From Anaerolineaceae bacterium (GTDB taxonomy: Bacteria; Chloroflexota; Anaerolineae; Anaerolineales; Villigracilaceae): a DNA stretch of 64,000 nucleotides. Under the pieces are notes generated by a model that worked only from the letters and a program-made list of their open reading frames with translations, was not told the origin of the DNA and made no database searches. The position numbers and the translations under genes are program-made. Every line of letters starts with the position of its first letter. The first letter of the stretch is position 1. Below, in pieces: positions 51,084-59,481 of the stretch. The stretch spans positions 1 to 64,000 of the forward strand of contig WOUS01000004.1 in NCBI GenBank assembly GCA_009772985.1, read 5' to 3'.

Positions 51084-51260
51084 GCGCAGAGAGTGCGTTG
51101 CATGCTCTCCTTTCCAAGGCCTGCATTCTCCCACCGAAAAGATGGGATACAAGCGGGGGGCCGGGGCGTTTCCGCCGCCGACCGGGGTCATCTTTGCAGA
51201 TGACCGGCCTGGCTGCCATGAGCAAAAACTGTTAGGCAGACAGACTCGGAGGATGTATTT
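51084..51260 (-). promoter_or_regulatory. Structured leader RNA, possible riboswitch of unassigned class
   Basis: Ahead of the terminator the minus strand folds into several hairpins: GGTCATCT with AGATGACC closed by a GCAA tetraloop, GGCG with CGCC closed by GAAA, TCCCA with TGGGA near 51142, and CCTT with AAGG holding the GGAAAGGAG ribosome site. GNRA loops, length and location fit an aptamer. I could not match cobalamin, TPP, SAM or glycine consensus patterns; a molybdenum-cofactor motif cannot be judged by eye. The ligand is unassigned. Confidence 0.5.
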
Positions 51261-51329
51261 CAGGATTGTGTGTACTGTGGCAAGTTATACCATAAGCCAA
51301 CCGGCATAGTTTTAGAGATTCCTGAGAAC

Positions 51330-52007
51330 TCAATAATCCAGGTGGCGTTCGGCTGGCTGGTCGCGCGCCTCCATCGGGCAAAATAACACCAGTAGTTTCG
51401 CGGGGGCGGGATGCGAATTAGCCCAACGATGGGGCGCTTTGGCATCGAACAGGAGGCTGTCACCCGGCGAAAGCACGTACGGTTGACCGGCAATGAGGCA
51501 GGTCACTTCCCCGGCCAGGCAGTAAATAAACTCGCGCCCGGCGTGACTGATCTCCCCGGCGTTCTTGTGATCTTTGTCCAGCGTCACCAGGATCGGCTCC
51601 GCGCCCAGCGGCGGCAGGCCCTCCCCCAGTTTTTCCAATGTCCCATTATTGAACCGGACGAGCGGGCGCTGCCCATGCTGCTGGTATACCAATCCATGCT
51701 CGGGTTTTTCCTCCTCGAAAAAGGTCACGAGCGGGACCCCCAGCCCGCCTGCCAGCAAATGAAGCGTGTGCACGCTGGGGGAGGTGCGGTTGTTCTCGAT
51801 CAGGCTGAGCGTATTCACGCTGATCCCGCATTTGGCGGCCAGGCTGCGGATGCTCAGTCCCTGTCCGCGGCGCAGGGCGCGCAGGCGCGTACCCACCAGA
51901 ACTTCGCCTCCACAGCAAGATTCCTGGGCGGGTGCGGCCAGTCCTGCCAACGCGAAGGGACTGTTCATGTCCGGTTTTTTCTTTCCCAATGTTCTTTCCT
52001 GCGCCAT
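51330..52007 (-). CDS. XRE-family regulator with C-terminal cupin
   Basis: A 225-residue regulator. The helix-turn-helix lies at about 40-100 (LRALRRGQGLSIRSLAAKCGISVNTLSLIENNRTSPSV) and a cupin barrel at about 140-220 (HAGREFIYCLAGEVTCLIAGQPYVLSPGDSLLFDA). It is the same architecture as the protein at 61822-62430, and both flank the redox region, so they may control it. It follows an ArsR gene in the same direction. Confidence 0.9.
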   Translation of the reverse strand: MAQERTLGKKKPDMNSPFALAGLAAPAQESCCGGEVLVGTRLRALRRGQGLSIRSLAAKCGISVNTLSLIENNRTSPSVHTLHLLAGGLGVPLVTFFEEEKPEHGLVYQQHGQRPLVRFNNGTLEKLGEGLPPLGAEPILVTLDKDHKNAGEISHAGREFIYCLAGEVTCLIAGQPYVLSPGDSLLFDAKAPHRWANSHPAPAKLLVLFCPMEARDQPAERHLDY

Positions 52008-52020
52008 GCTTCTCTTCCTC

Positions 52021-52353
52021 TCACGCCTGGATGCGGTGCAATAATTCCAATTGCTGCGACTCGCGTTCCGCCAGGATGGTGCGCATCATCTCGCAAACGC
52101 CAACGATCTTGGGGGTGGCGATTTCGTAGATGATCTCCATCCCCTGCCGCCGGGTGGACACGATCCCGGCAGAGCGCAAAACCGCCAGGTGGCGCGAGAC
52201 CGTCGGCTGGGGAATGTTCTGCAGAGCGGCCACCAACTCGTTGACGCATTGCGGGCCTTCCTTGAGCGTATGGACGATCCGCAGGCGGATGGCATGTCCC
52301 AGCACCTGGCACAACTGGGCTTGCATTTCGAAAATGATCAGATCCTGTTCCAT
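52021..52353 (-). CDS. ArsR-family transcriptional regulator
   Basis: A 110-residue winged-helix regulator: LGHAIRLRIVHTLKEGP, VNELVAALQNIPQPTVSRHLAVLRSAGIVSTRRQG and MEIIYEI. It has two Cys (in QLCQ and in GPQCV), which could make it a thiol or sulfane-sulfur sensor, as for BigR/SqrR-type ArsR proteins; that is inference. It starts 9 bases after the stop of the Rieske gene and so may be part of the same transcript. Confidence 0.9.
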   Translation of the reverse strand: MEQDLIIFEMQAQLCQVLGHAIRLRIVHTLKEGPQCVNELVAALQNIPQPTVSRHLAVLRSAGIVSTRRQGMEIIYEIATPKIVGVCEMMRTILAERESQQLELLHRIQA

Positions 52354-52362
52354 GCTTACCTC

Positions 52363-52782
52363 TCAACCTTCTGTGTACAAAATTACGCGGCCCTGGTCGT
52401 CCTGTTCGACGCGCAGGGGAATTAATGCTTTGGCTGCCGGGCCGTGCGTCACCTTCCCGTCCGCGTCGAAGCGGGAGCCGTGGCAGGGACAGGCGAACCC
52501 GTCCGCGGCCGGTTCGAGGGTGCAGCCCAGGTGGGTGCAGGCCAGGCTCAGGGCGGAGAACCCGGCCTCGGTGTGGATGAGCAGCGCCGGGACTTGCGGG
52601 ACCGGGGTGCGGGTCCCGACCGGGTAACCGGCAGCCGGTCCGAGGTCGAACTCGGTCGGCGGGGGCGGGTCGGTCTGGTAGCCCAGGAAGCGGGCAATCA
52701 TTCCCAGGCCGAGCAGGCCGCTGACGGCGAGCAGTCCCTGGCTGGCAAGTTTCAGGAAGTCGCGGCGTGAGAGTTCGGTCAT
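52363..52782 (-). CDS. Rieske iron-sulfur protein (second)
   Basis: A 139-residue protein with a twin-arginine start (SRRDFLK), one helix, and a Rieske domain with CTHLGC and CPCHGS motifs that ligate the [2Fe-2S] cluster. It differs from the Rieske protein at 43478 and belongs to a second complex with the cytochrome b and nine-heme cytochrome encoded upstream. GGAG lies 7 bases before the ATG at 52782. Confidence 0.94.
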   Translation of the reverse strand: MTELSRRDFLKLASQGLLAVSGLLGLGMIARFLGYQTDPPPPTEFDLGPAAGYPVGTRTPVPQVPALLIHTEAGFSALSLACTHLGCTLEPAADGFACPCHGSRFDADGKVTHGPAAKALIPLRVEQDDQGRVILYTEG

Positions 52783-52783
52783 C

Positions 52784-54070
52784 TCAACGCTCCACCGCAT
52801 GGCAGGTGTGGCAATAGGCCGAGGACTGATCCCGGCCATCCTGGGTGCAGCCGCTGCCCATCACCGGGCGGAAGGTGAAAACTTGTTTAGTGGCCTTCCC
52901 GACCAGTTGGTACGTGCCATCCGGCAGGACGAGCGTGTTCCAGAGCGGCTCGCCCTGTTCGGTGACGAGAATCGTGTCGCCGAGTTGCAGGTCCACGACC
53001 GGGTTGAGGAAGGCCAGGCGGAAGGCGAGGTCGTCCGGGTCGGTCAGGGTTTGGGTCAGCGGGAGTTCGGCCGGCGTGCCGTGGCAGGTCTTGCACTGGA
53101 CGTACTGGATGTCGGCTTTCGCGGCGTGGATGTCGCCGTCGCCCATGGCTTCGGTGCGGGTGTGGCAGTCCACGCAGTCGAGGGTGTACTCGCATTGCGT
53201 GAACTGGGCAATCGGCTGGTAATAGTTTTGTAGTCTGTTAGTTGGATAGTTTGATAGTTGGTTAGTCGGTTGGTCAGTTCGTTCGATGAAAGTCATCGTG
53301 CGCAGATCGTAATTGCCGCGGTTGTGGCAGGTGTTGCACTGGCTGTAAGGGATGGCGGTGGTGAGGGTGTGGACCACCCCGCCCTCACCCCGGCCCTCTC
53401 CCAAAGAAGGGAGAGGGAGCGCAGGCGAATGACAGGCCGCGCAGCCGGTGTAGCGCTGGTACTGTTTGCCCGCGGCAGGCTCGGCGTTGATGTGGCAGGT
53501 GAGACAGTTTTCGCCAAAGGCTTGCAAGGAGGGGCTGGTCTCGGCGGCAGGGTCGAACAGGTCGAGGCGCAGGATGCCGGTCTGCGAGGGCAGGCTCGTG
53601 TCGGTGACAGCCAGCGCGCCGTAAATGGGCGTTTGGTCGGGCTGCGCGCCGAAGGTGTAGCGCAGGCTGGTGATGGCTCCGGTGTAGTTGACCTGGATGC
53701 TGGTCGTCACGCGCTGGATGTGGTCGCGCCCGTCAGCCGCGTCTCCGCTGTGACAGTTCGCTCCGCCGCAGGATTGTTCCACCACCGTTAGGTCGGAGGG
53801 GTTCGCCCCGCCTCGCATACTGCTGTGCGCCAGGCCGGCGTCCAGCGCCAGCCGCTCCCCGCCGTGACAAATCACGCACCCGAAGGTTTCGACCGGGTGG
53901 GAGGAACTGATCTCGTCCAGGTTGGCGTGGCAGGTGAGACAGTATTCGGTCTCGCCGGTCAGCGTGGGGGTCAGGGCGACCGGTTGCGGGGCGCGCGTTT
54001 CCAGCCACCAGGCCAGGCCGATGGCGGTCAATAAAAGCGCGCAGCCGATCAGTAAAATATAGCGGTTCAT
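52784..54070 (-). CDS. Nine-heme membrane-anchored cytochrome c
   Basis: A 428-residue protein with an N-terminal anchor (residues 4-23) and eight CxxCH sites, starting at C44, C65, C189, C210, C245, C299, C326 and C420, plus one CX4CH site (C101 to H107). Many free His can act as second ligands. It resembles multiheme quinol-dehydrogenase-linked cytochromes that pass electrons to outer enzymes. It sits between cytochrome b and Rieske genes. Two repeat-derived insertions, near residues 217-232 and 265-283, extend loops between heme sites. Confidence 0.9.
   Translation of the reverse strand: MNRYILLIGCALLLTAIGLAWWLETRAPQPVALTPTLTGETEYCLTCHANLDEISSSHPVETFGCVICHGGERLALDAGLAHSSMRGGANPSDLTVVEQSCGGANCHSGDAADGRDHIQRVTTSIQVNYTGAITSLRYTFGAQPDQTPIYGALAVTDTSLPSQTGILRLDLFDPAAETSPSLQAFGENCLTCHINAEPAAGKQYQRYTGCAACHSPALPLPSLGEGRGEGGVVHTLTTAIPYSQCNTCHNRGNYDLRTMTFIERTDQPTNQLSNYPTNRLQNYYQPIAQFTQCEYTLDCVDCHTRTEAMGDGDIHAAKADIQYVQCKTCHGTPAELPLTQTLTDPDDLAFRLAFLNPVVDLQLGDTILVTEQGEPLWNTLVLPDGTYQLVGKATKQVFTFRPVMGSGCTQDGRDQSSAYCHTCHAVER
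53220..53278. repeat. TAGTTGG-type simple repeat inside the nine-heme cytochrome gene
   Basis: Imperfect repeats of TAGTTGG, such as TTAGTTGGATAGTTTGATAG, encode the low-complexity loop DQPTNQLSNYPTNRLQNY on the minus strand. The frame is kept. Confidence 0.7.
53381..53420. repeat. CCCTCTCCC-type palindromic repeat inside the nine-heme cytochrome gene
   Basis: The stem CCCTCTCCC (53394-53402) with its complement (53409-53417) and the flank GCCCTCACCCC match the repeat at 21922-21947. Here it lies within the coding sequence and encodes LPSLGEGRGEGG in frame. Confidence 0.85.
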
Positions 54071-54071
54071 A

Positions 54072-55106
54072 TCATGCAGCCGGGATCAGCGCGAGCAGCG
54101 TAAACAGGAGGAACACAAGGGCAATGACAGCCAGCGCCGCCTGCGCCAGCCGGTTGGACCTGGGGAACCAGCGTCCCAACTCGTGCCGGGCGGGTTGGGG
54201 AAAAACGTACGGGATGAGCGCCAGGACGATCAAAACGAGAAGCGGGACAAGCACGCCCCACACGAACGGGTCGCCCCATTCGAGCATTTGCTGCACCCAC
54301 AGGAAGAACCAGGGGGCGCGGGCGTCGCCGGAGAGGGCGGTGATGCCGGTCATGGCCGGGGCAATCGGGGCCGGGAAAAAGGCCGAGAGCAGGAGCAGCG
54401 CCGCGCCGGTGAACACCATCGCCAGCGCTTCGCGCCGCACCAGCTCGAAGCGGGAGATCCGCCCAGGGTCAGTCCGCAGGTCCGGAGTCGGAACCGCCGC
54501 GCCTCCATCCCGGCGGACGCGGAAGGCGTGCCAGACGGTCACGATGGCGGCCAGGAGCGCCAGTCCAAAAACGTGCCAGGAGTAGAAGCGGATGAGCGTG
54601 GCCGGGCCGGGCTGGGACCCGCCGACTGCCGCGGCGTAGAGGGCGTTTCCCACCCCGGGGATGGATTTGAGCAAATTCGTGCCAACCACGAGCGCCCACT
54701 GGATGCCCACGTCCCAGCGCAGAACGTAGCCGGTGAAATCGAGCAGGATGGCAAGGACGAACAGCGCCAGGCCGAGCAGGTAGTTGAAGCGCCGCGGCGG
54801 GGCGTACGCGCCGGTGAACACGATGCGGACGAGATGCGCGGCGCTGACGACGAGCAGGAGTTGGGCGGCCCAGAAATGCAGGTTGCGCAGCAGTCCGCCA
54901 AAGGGGACGGCGTAACTGAGGGTCTGGATCGAGAGGGCGGCTTCGGCTGGCGTGGGGATGTAATAGAACATTTCCAGCGCGCCGGTGGCGACCAGGACCA
55001 GCGTGAGGAAAACGGCGGTTCCACCCGCGCCCAGCGTGTACCGCCAGCGGGCTTGCGCCGCCGGGATGGTCGGAGGGTGGATGTGGTGGAAGAAGTTTGG
55101 CCGCAT
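54072..55106 (-). CDS. Cytochrome b (second complex)
   Basis: A 344-residue cytochrome b with the heme-ligand helices NLHFWAAQLLLVVSAAHLVRIVFTGAYAPPRR and FYSWHVFGLALLAAIVTVWHAFRVRRDGG, and YVLRWDVGIQWAL in between. The first His of the usual HH pair is retained as LHFW. It has eight or so helices plus ARAPWFFLWVQQMLEWGDP in the quinone-site loop. With the Rieske protein and the nine-heme cytochrome it forms a second quinol-oxidising complex. It ends one base before the cytochrome gene. Confidence 0.9.
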   Translation of the reverse strand: MRPNFFHHIHPPTIPAAQARWRYTLGAGGTAVFLTLVLVATGALEMFYYIPTPAEAALSIQTLSYAVPFGGLLRNLHFWAAQLLLVVSAAHLVRIVFTGAYAPPRRFNYLLGLALFVLAILLDFTGYVLRWDVGIQWALVVGTNLLKSIPGVGNALYAAAVGGSQPGPATLIRFYSWHVFGLALLAAIVTVWHAFRVRRDGGAAVPTPDLRTDPGRISRFELVRREALAMVFTGAALLLLSAFFPAPIAPAMTGITALSGDARAPWFFLWVQQMLEWGDPFVWGVLVPLLVLIVLALIPYVFPQPARHELGRWFPRSNRLAQAALAVIALVFLLFTLLALIPAA

Positions 55107-55185
55107 GATTTTCCAGGTTCCAAGCAGATTACGGTCTTTTTGAAAGAGATGTCCGAGTTTTGGAAACCCCGGACATCCTCACCGA

Positions 55186-56388
55186 TTAATCGCCAGCCGG
55201 TGTGTGAGCAGGCTGCGAGGCGCCCGCGTTTGCTTCGGAAAGCGACCTGGCATTTAAAGTTTCAGAAAACACCGGGAAGAAATGAGCCGCCAGCGTATAA
55301 ACCAATAAAACGCCCGAGGCTACACCTACCAGCAGAGCGATTTCTATCCATGATGGGAAATAACTCTCACCATTCAGTTTTTTGATGGCAAACCAGGTTG
55401 CGTCAAAACGATTGAGCAGGATACCGGCCGCAACGAACAAAGCGGCAACCAGAGAAGCCACACGGCTTGTTCGTATTTTCCTGATGGAAAACAAAACAGC
55501 AGGAATGATCACGCCCAGGATCATCTCGGCCAGAAATAGCACACTCAACATCCCGCTGGTGAAAAGCAGGTCAAGTTCGCCGGCGAAAGCCAGTTCACCC
55601 ACTTTGATTACCAGGTACAGGCCCAGAATCCAGGGCATTAAACGGCCCAATTTTTCAATCATTTTCTGCTCGAGCGTTTTCCCAAATAGTTTGATACTCA
55701 CGAAAGAGCCAATGATGATTGTGGATATTCCCGCAGCGAGCGACGAGAGCAGGAAGAACTCGGGCTGGATGATGGAATACCACAATGGATGCAGACGCGG
55801 TTCCATAATGACGAACAAGGAACCCAGCGAGGATTGGTGCATCGAGGAAAATGTTATCCCGGCAATGACCATCGGGATGGTAATTTTTTCGATGAAGCCA
55901 AGAAGTTTCTTGTATTTCGTCTTCTCCAGCAGCACCGGGCTGAATTCGTAGATCAGGATGGTCGTGTAGATGGCGATACACCAACTGACTTCGAAGAGGG
56001 CTGAACTCAGGTTGGGATAAACCAGGAAATGCCAGAAGCGATCCCACCTGCCCAGGTCAAAGAACAAAATGACCAGCACCGAACCGTATCCAAGCAGCCC
56101 AAAAAGCACAGTGGGGCGGACGGCTGCGTGCAAGTCGTGCATGTGGAAGATGTACACCAGGGCTGCCAGGGTAAAGGCCGCGCCCGCGAATGCCACAGTC
56201 GTGAGGTCAAAACTGATCCACAGCCCCCAGGGGAAGACTGTGCTCATGTTGGTGGTATCTCCCAATCCTGCATACAGACGGTACAAACTGGCGCTCATGC
56301 CCAGCGCTGTCAACACGGCCAGGAGGTACGCAAACCGGGGCAATCCCTGCAGCAGTTTTATGCTTTTGATTTTTACATTGATCGCCAT
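55186..56388 (-). CDS. NrfD/PsrC-type quinone-interacting membrane subunit
   Basis: A 400-residue membrane protein with ten helices of the NrfD/HybB fold (GLWISFDLTTVAFAGAAFTLAALVYIF near 55-81, and FEVSWCIAIYTTILIYEFSPVLLEK). It exchanges electrons between the quinone pool and the ferredoxin-like subunit encoded just upstream. Gene order A-B-C (59407 down to 55186) is that of polysulfide/thiosulfate reductases. Its start lies inside the ferredoxin gene's last codons (AGGAGG there). Confidence 0.92.
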   Translation of the reverse strand: MAINVKIKSIKLLQGLPRFAYLLAVLTALGMSASLYRLYAGLGDTTNMSTVFPWGLWISFDLTTVAFAGAAFTLAALVYIFHMHDLHAAVRPTVLFGLLGYGSVLVILFFDLGRWDRFWHFLVYPNLSSALFEVSWCIAIYTTILIYEFSPVLLEKTKYKKLLGFIEKITIPMVIAGITFSSMHQSSLGSLFVIMEPRLHPLWYSIIQPEFFLLSSLAAGISTIIIGSFVSIKLFGKTLEQKMIEKLGRLMPWILGLYLVIKVGELAFAGELDLLFTSGMLSVLFLAEMILGVIIPAVLFSIRKIRTSRVASLVAALFVAAGILLNRFDATWFAIKKLNGESYFPSWIEIALLVGVASGVLLVYTLAAHFFPVFSETLNARSLSEANAGASQPAHTPAGD

Positions 56389-56390
56389 GG

Positions 56391-57179
56391 CTATTCCTCC
56401 TGCGCCTGTGCGGTTTTTTCTTCGGTATGTTCGGTCTTTTCAGCAGCATGTTTGCCTGTTTTAGGCTTGAGCGCCAGGTAGATGCCGGTCATGCCAAGCG
56501 CAACCGCAGAGGCTATGATCGGGGTGCCAATCTCTGTCACCTCGCGATTGAAGCGCGCCGAGGACTCTGTCCGCTCGGTGGTTGGGAAGCCGAGTTGCTC
56601 GAATGGGACCGGGGAAATGAAGAAAGTGGAAGTGCCGCCATTTTCGTGCTCGCCAAACACATGATCAACATAGCGCCCAGGTTCGTTCTTGATGCGTTCG
56701 CGGGCCAGGGCGAGCATTTCTTCCCGGCTTCCGAATTGGATGGCATCTGTGGGACAGGTTGCGGCGCAGGCAGGCTCCGCTTGCCCTTCTTCAAGGCGGG
56801 AAATGCAAAAATCGCATTTCGTGATCAAGGCAAATTGCTTATCCCATTCAAAGTAAGGCACTTCGAACGGGCAGGCATACATGCAATAGCGACAGCCAAT
56901 ACAGCGGTCATTATCGTACGTTACGATCCCATCTTCATTCTGCTGCAAGGCGCCAACCGTGCAGGCCGATACGCAAGCCGGGTCTGTGCAGTGCATACAA
57001 TGATAAGGAGCAGTGTAATGTTTCAGGTCCGGGAATTCGCCCACAATGCCGGTGTCCTTGATCCAAATCCTGGTATGCTTCATCGAAACATTGTTTTCCG
57101 CGCTGCAAGCCACCAGGCAAGCCCGGCAGTCAATGCAGCGTGAAGCGTCAATCAAAAAGCCATATTTATGCGCTGTCAT
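56391..57179 (-). CDS. Four-cluster ferredoxin-like subunit (PsrB/HybA-like)
   Basis: A 262-residue electron-transfer subunit with four [4Fe-4S] sites: C15/C18/C21/C25 with C142, C61/C64/C69 and C103, C93/C96/C99 with C73, and C122/C125/C138 (canonical pairing inferred from the family). A C-terminal helix (about 215-232) followed by a charged tail anchors it. It passes electrons between the molybdenum subunit and the NrfD-type subunit encoded on each side. Confidence 0.94.
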   Translation of the reverse strand: MTAHKYGFLIDASRCIDCRACLVACSAENNVSMKHTRIWIKDTGIVGEFPDLKHYTAPYHCMHCTDPACVSACTVGALQQNEDGIVTYDNDRCIGCRYCMYACPFEVPYFEWDKQFALITKCDFCISRLEEGQAEPACAATCPTDAIQFGSREEMLALARERIKNEPGRYVDHVFGEHENGGTSTFFISPVPFEQLGFPTTERTESSARFNREVTEIGTPIIASAVALGMTGIYLALKPKTGKHAAEKTEHTEEKTAQAQEE

Positions 57180-57181
57180 GT

Positions 57182-59407
57182 TTACTCTCCAAGATAAAGC
57201 GGCTTGGGTGTTTCTGCCGGGCCATCTGCAGTTTTCTTGACCTTGACGAACGTCTGGCTGAGCGCCTGGCCGCCGCTGATCGGATCGGTGTAGGTCTCAT
57301 GCAGGACCGAGTCGCTGGCGCCGAGGCCGAAGGCGGTTGTCAGGCCTTTGGAGAGATGTCCGTAGCCGGGGGCCATATAAACGCAATCTGAGCGGATCGC
57401 TTCTGTTGCGAGCAAGCGGATGTTTGCCCGTCCTACCTTGCTGGTCACTTCCACCCAGTCGCCGTCGGCAAGTCCCCGGTCCGCGGCGATTTTGGCGTTC
57501 ATCCACAGGCGGGGTTCGTCGGAATATTTGTGCAGCAACTGGTTGTTCTGCGTGCCGAACTGGGTATGCTGGGCCACCTTCCCGGTCAACAGGTAGAACT
57601 CGTTCTCTGCGGGGGCGGGCGGTTCCTCCCAGGTGGGCCAGGGGGAGAATCCGGCGTTTTTCAATGTCTCGGAATAGAGCTCGATTTTGCCGGAGGGCGT
57701 GTTGAAGGTGATCTCTCCGTTCTTTTCTTCCTCGGGCATTTCGGCATAGCCCTTCTCTTTCACTTCTTCAAGGCTGACGCCCAACGGTTTTAGTTGCTGG
57801 CGGATGTAATCTTCTTCATCGGTGTACTGGAAGTAATCGCCGATGCCGAGACGTTCGCTCAACTGCTTGTAAATCCACAGGGCGGATTTGGCTTCCCCCT
57901 GCGGCTCGATGACCGGCTGGCGGATGTAGGCTTTGCCGTCCACCGGCAGGAGCGGATCATAGCGCTCCAGGTAGGAGGCCTCCGGCAGGACCACGTCCGA
58001 GTACCAGGCCGTGTCGTTCATGATGATGTCCACGGTGGCGACGAAATCCATCTTTGCGAAGGCTTCCAGGGTCTTGTTACGGTCGGGCAGCGCCTGAATG
58101 GGGTTCTGGCGCGAGATGAACCAGCCGTGCGCCTGGTAGGGTTCGCCGGTGATGATCGCGTCGCGCAATTCCTGGAAAACGCCCAATTTAAGCGGCACGA
58201 GCGGGTATTTCCAGGGCGTACCATCCAGGCGGAGCGCGGACATGCGCGGGTACGGCGGCTGGGGCGGTTTCGCCAGGCCGCTGCCTTCCTCGGTCACATC
58301 CGTGGAGAGACAGCCGCCCTCGATGAGCACATTCCCGCTCAAAGCATTCAATGTTGCGATGGCGCGCTCGGTCTGGAACGAGTTGACGAAATTCGAGGTG
58401 CGCCAGCCGGGATGCGCCAGGGCGCAATGCTTGGCGGCCGCGTATTCGCGCGCAATCCGCTCGATGGTGTCCGCCGGAACCCCGGTAATTTTCTCGGCCC
58501 ATTCGGGCGTGTACCGGCGCATGGCGTCCTGGATGCCATCGCAGCCGACGGTGTATTGTTTGACAAATTCGCAGTCGGCCAGGTCGTTCAAAACGATGAC
58601 ATTGATCATTGCCAGTAGGAAGGCCGAATCAGCGCCGGGGCGGATGGGAATCCACTCAGCCGCTTTGGAGGCGGTTTTTGTGTAGCGCGGGTCGAGGTAG
58701 ACCAGTTTCGCGCCACGGTCAATCGCATGAGACAGTTCGGATGTCTCCGATGTGGAGATGGCCTCCATCATGTTGCGGCCAACCATCAATATAAACTCAA
58801 CATTTTCGTAATTGCGGGCCGGTTCTTCGATGCCATACGTCAACAAGAAGGCGGTGATCATGGCATTGAAGCATAGCGAGCGCTGTGTGCCGTAGTTTGG
58901 AGAGCCAAACGCATACATTATGTTTTCAAATTGCTGTTGCGTCAGGCAGTGCGTAGTTGAAAAGACCATCGCCTCGGCCCCGTACTTTTCCTTGATCTCC
59001 AGCATTTTGCTGGCAGTCAGGTCGAGGGCTTCCTCCCAGGAGGCCTTGCGGAATTTGCCCTCGCCGCGCCGTCCCACCCGGATGAGGGGCGTCAGCACAC
59101 GGTCCGGGTCGTAGGTGTTCATCAGGCCGGCTTGTCCGCGCGGACACAGGTTGCCTTTGGAGTGCGGATGTTCCGGGTTGCCATCCAGTTTGACCACGCG
59201 CCCGTCTTTGACTTTGGCGATCAAGCCGCAGCGCCAGACGCACATTTCGCACATGCTGGGGATATAGCCGTCGCCATTCGCATCGAGCAAGCCGGCGTCG
59301 CGCGCGGCCTGCGCTGCCCGGGGCGGCAGGAAACTGCCCGCAGCCAGCGCGGCGGCCGCGGCTCCGCCAAGTTTGAGAAAGTCACGTCGTGACAGGGATT
59401 GCGTCAT
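57182..59407 (-). CDS. Molybdopterin oxidoreductase, PsrA/PhsA-like catalytic subunit
   Basis: A 741-residue periplasmic enzyme with a twin-arginine signal (SRRDFLK at 6-12), a [4Fe-4S] site (C53, C56, C60, C88) and a candidate Mo-ligand Cys at C179 in QRSLCFNAM. Family landmarks include GNLCPRGQAG, PIRPGADSAFLLAMINVI, and the C-terminal LLTGKVAQHTQFGTQNN. Such enzymes reduce or oxidise polysulfide, thiosulfate or tetrathionate, with relatives active on arsenate and selenate. Neighbouring genes favour a sulfur substrate. Confidence 0.9.
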   Translation of the reverse strand: MTQSLSRRDFLKLGGAAAAALAAGSFLPPRAAQAARDAGLLDANGDGYIPSMCEMCVWRCGLIAKVKDGRVVKLDGNPEHPHSKGNLCPRGQAGLMNTYDPDRVLTPLIRVGRRGEGKFRKASWEEALDLTASKMLEIKEKYGAEAMVFSTTHCLTQQQFENIMYAFGSPNYGTQRSLCFNAMITAFLLTYGIEEPARNYENVEFILMVGRNMMEAISTSETSELSHAIDRGAKLVYLDPRYTKTASKAAEWIPIRPGADSAFLLAMINVIVLNDLADCEFVKQYTVGCDGIQDAMRRYTPEWAEKITGVPADTIERIAREYAAAKHCALAHPGWRTSNFVNSFQTERAIATLNALSGNVLIEGGCLSTDVTEEGSGLAKPPQPPYPRMSALRLDGTPWKYPLVPLKLGVFQELRDAIITGEPYQAHGWFISRQNPIQALPDRNKTLEAFAKMDFVATVDIIMNDTAWYSDVVLPEASYLERYDPLLPVDGKAYIRQPVIEPQGEAKSALWIYKQLSERLGIGDYFQYTDEEDYIRQQLKPLGVSLEEVKEKGYAEMPEEEKNGEITFNTPSGKIELYSETLKNAGFSPWPTWEEPPAPAENEFYLLTGKVAQHTQFGTQNNQLLHKYSDEPRLWMNAKIAADRGLADGDWVEVTSKVGRANIRLLATEAIRSDCVYMAPGYGHLSKGLTTAFGLGASDSVLHETYTDPISGGQALSQTFVKVKKTADGPAETPKPLYLGE

Positions 59408-59481
59408 AGTTTTCTCCAGTACCGGATTCGGAAGATGTTCCTGGCGGCTGATGGTTCCATGCCGGCCGCCCGTGACCAGTG

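Noticed and set aside
51084..51260. Cobalamin riboswitch
   Set aside because: The conserved GCCACTG-type B12 box is absent on both strands.
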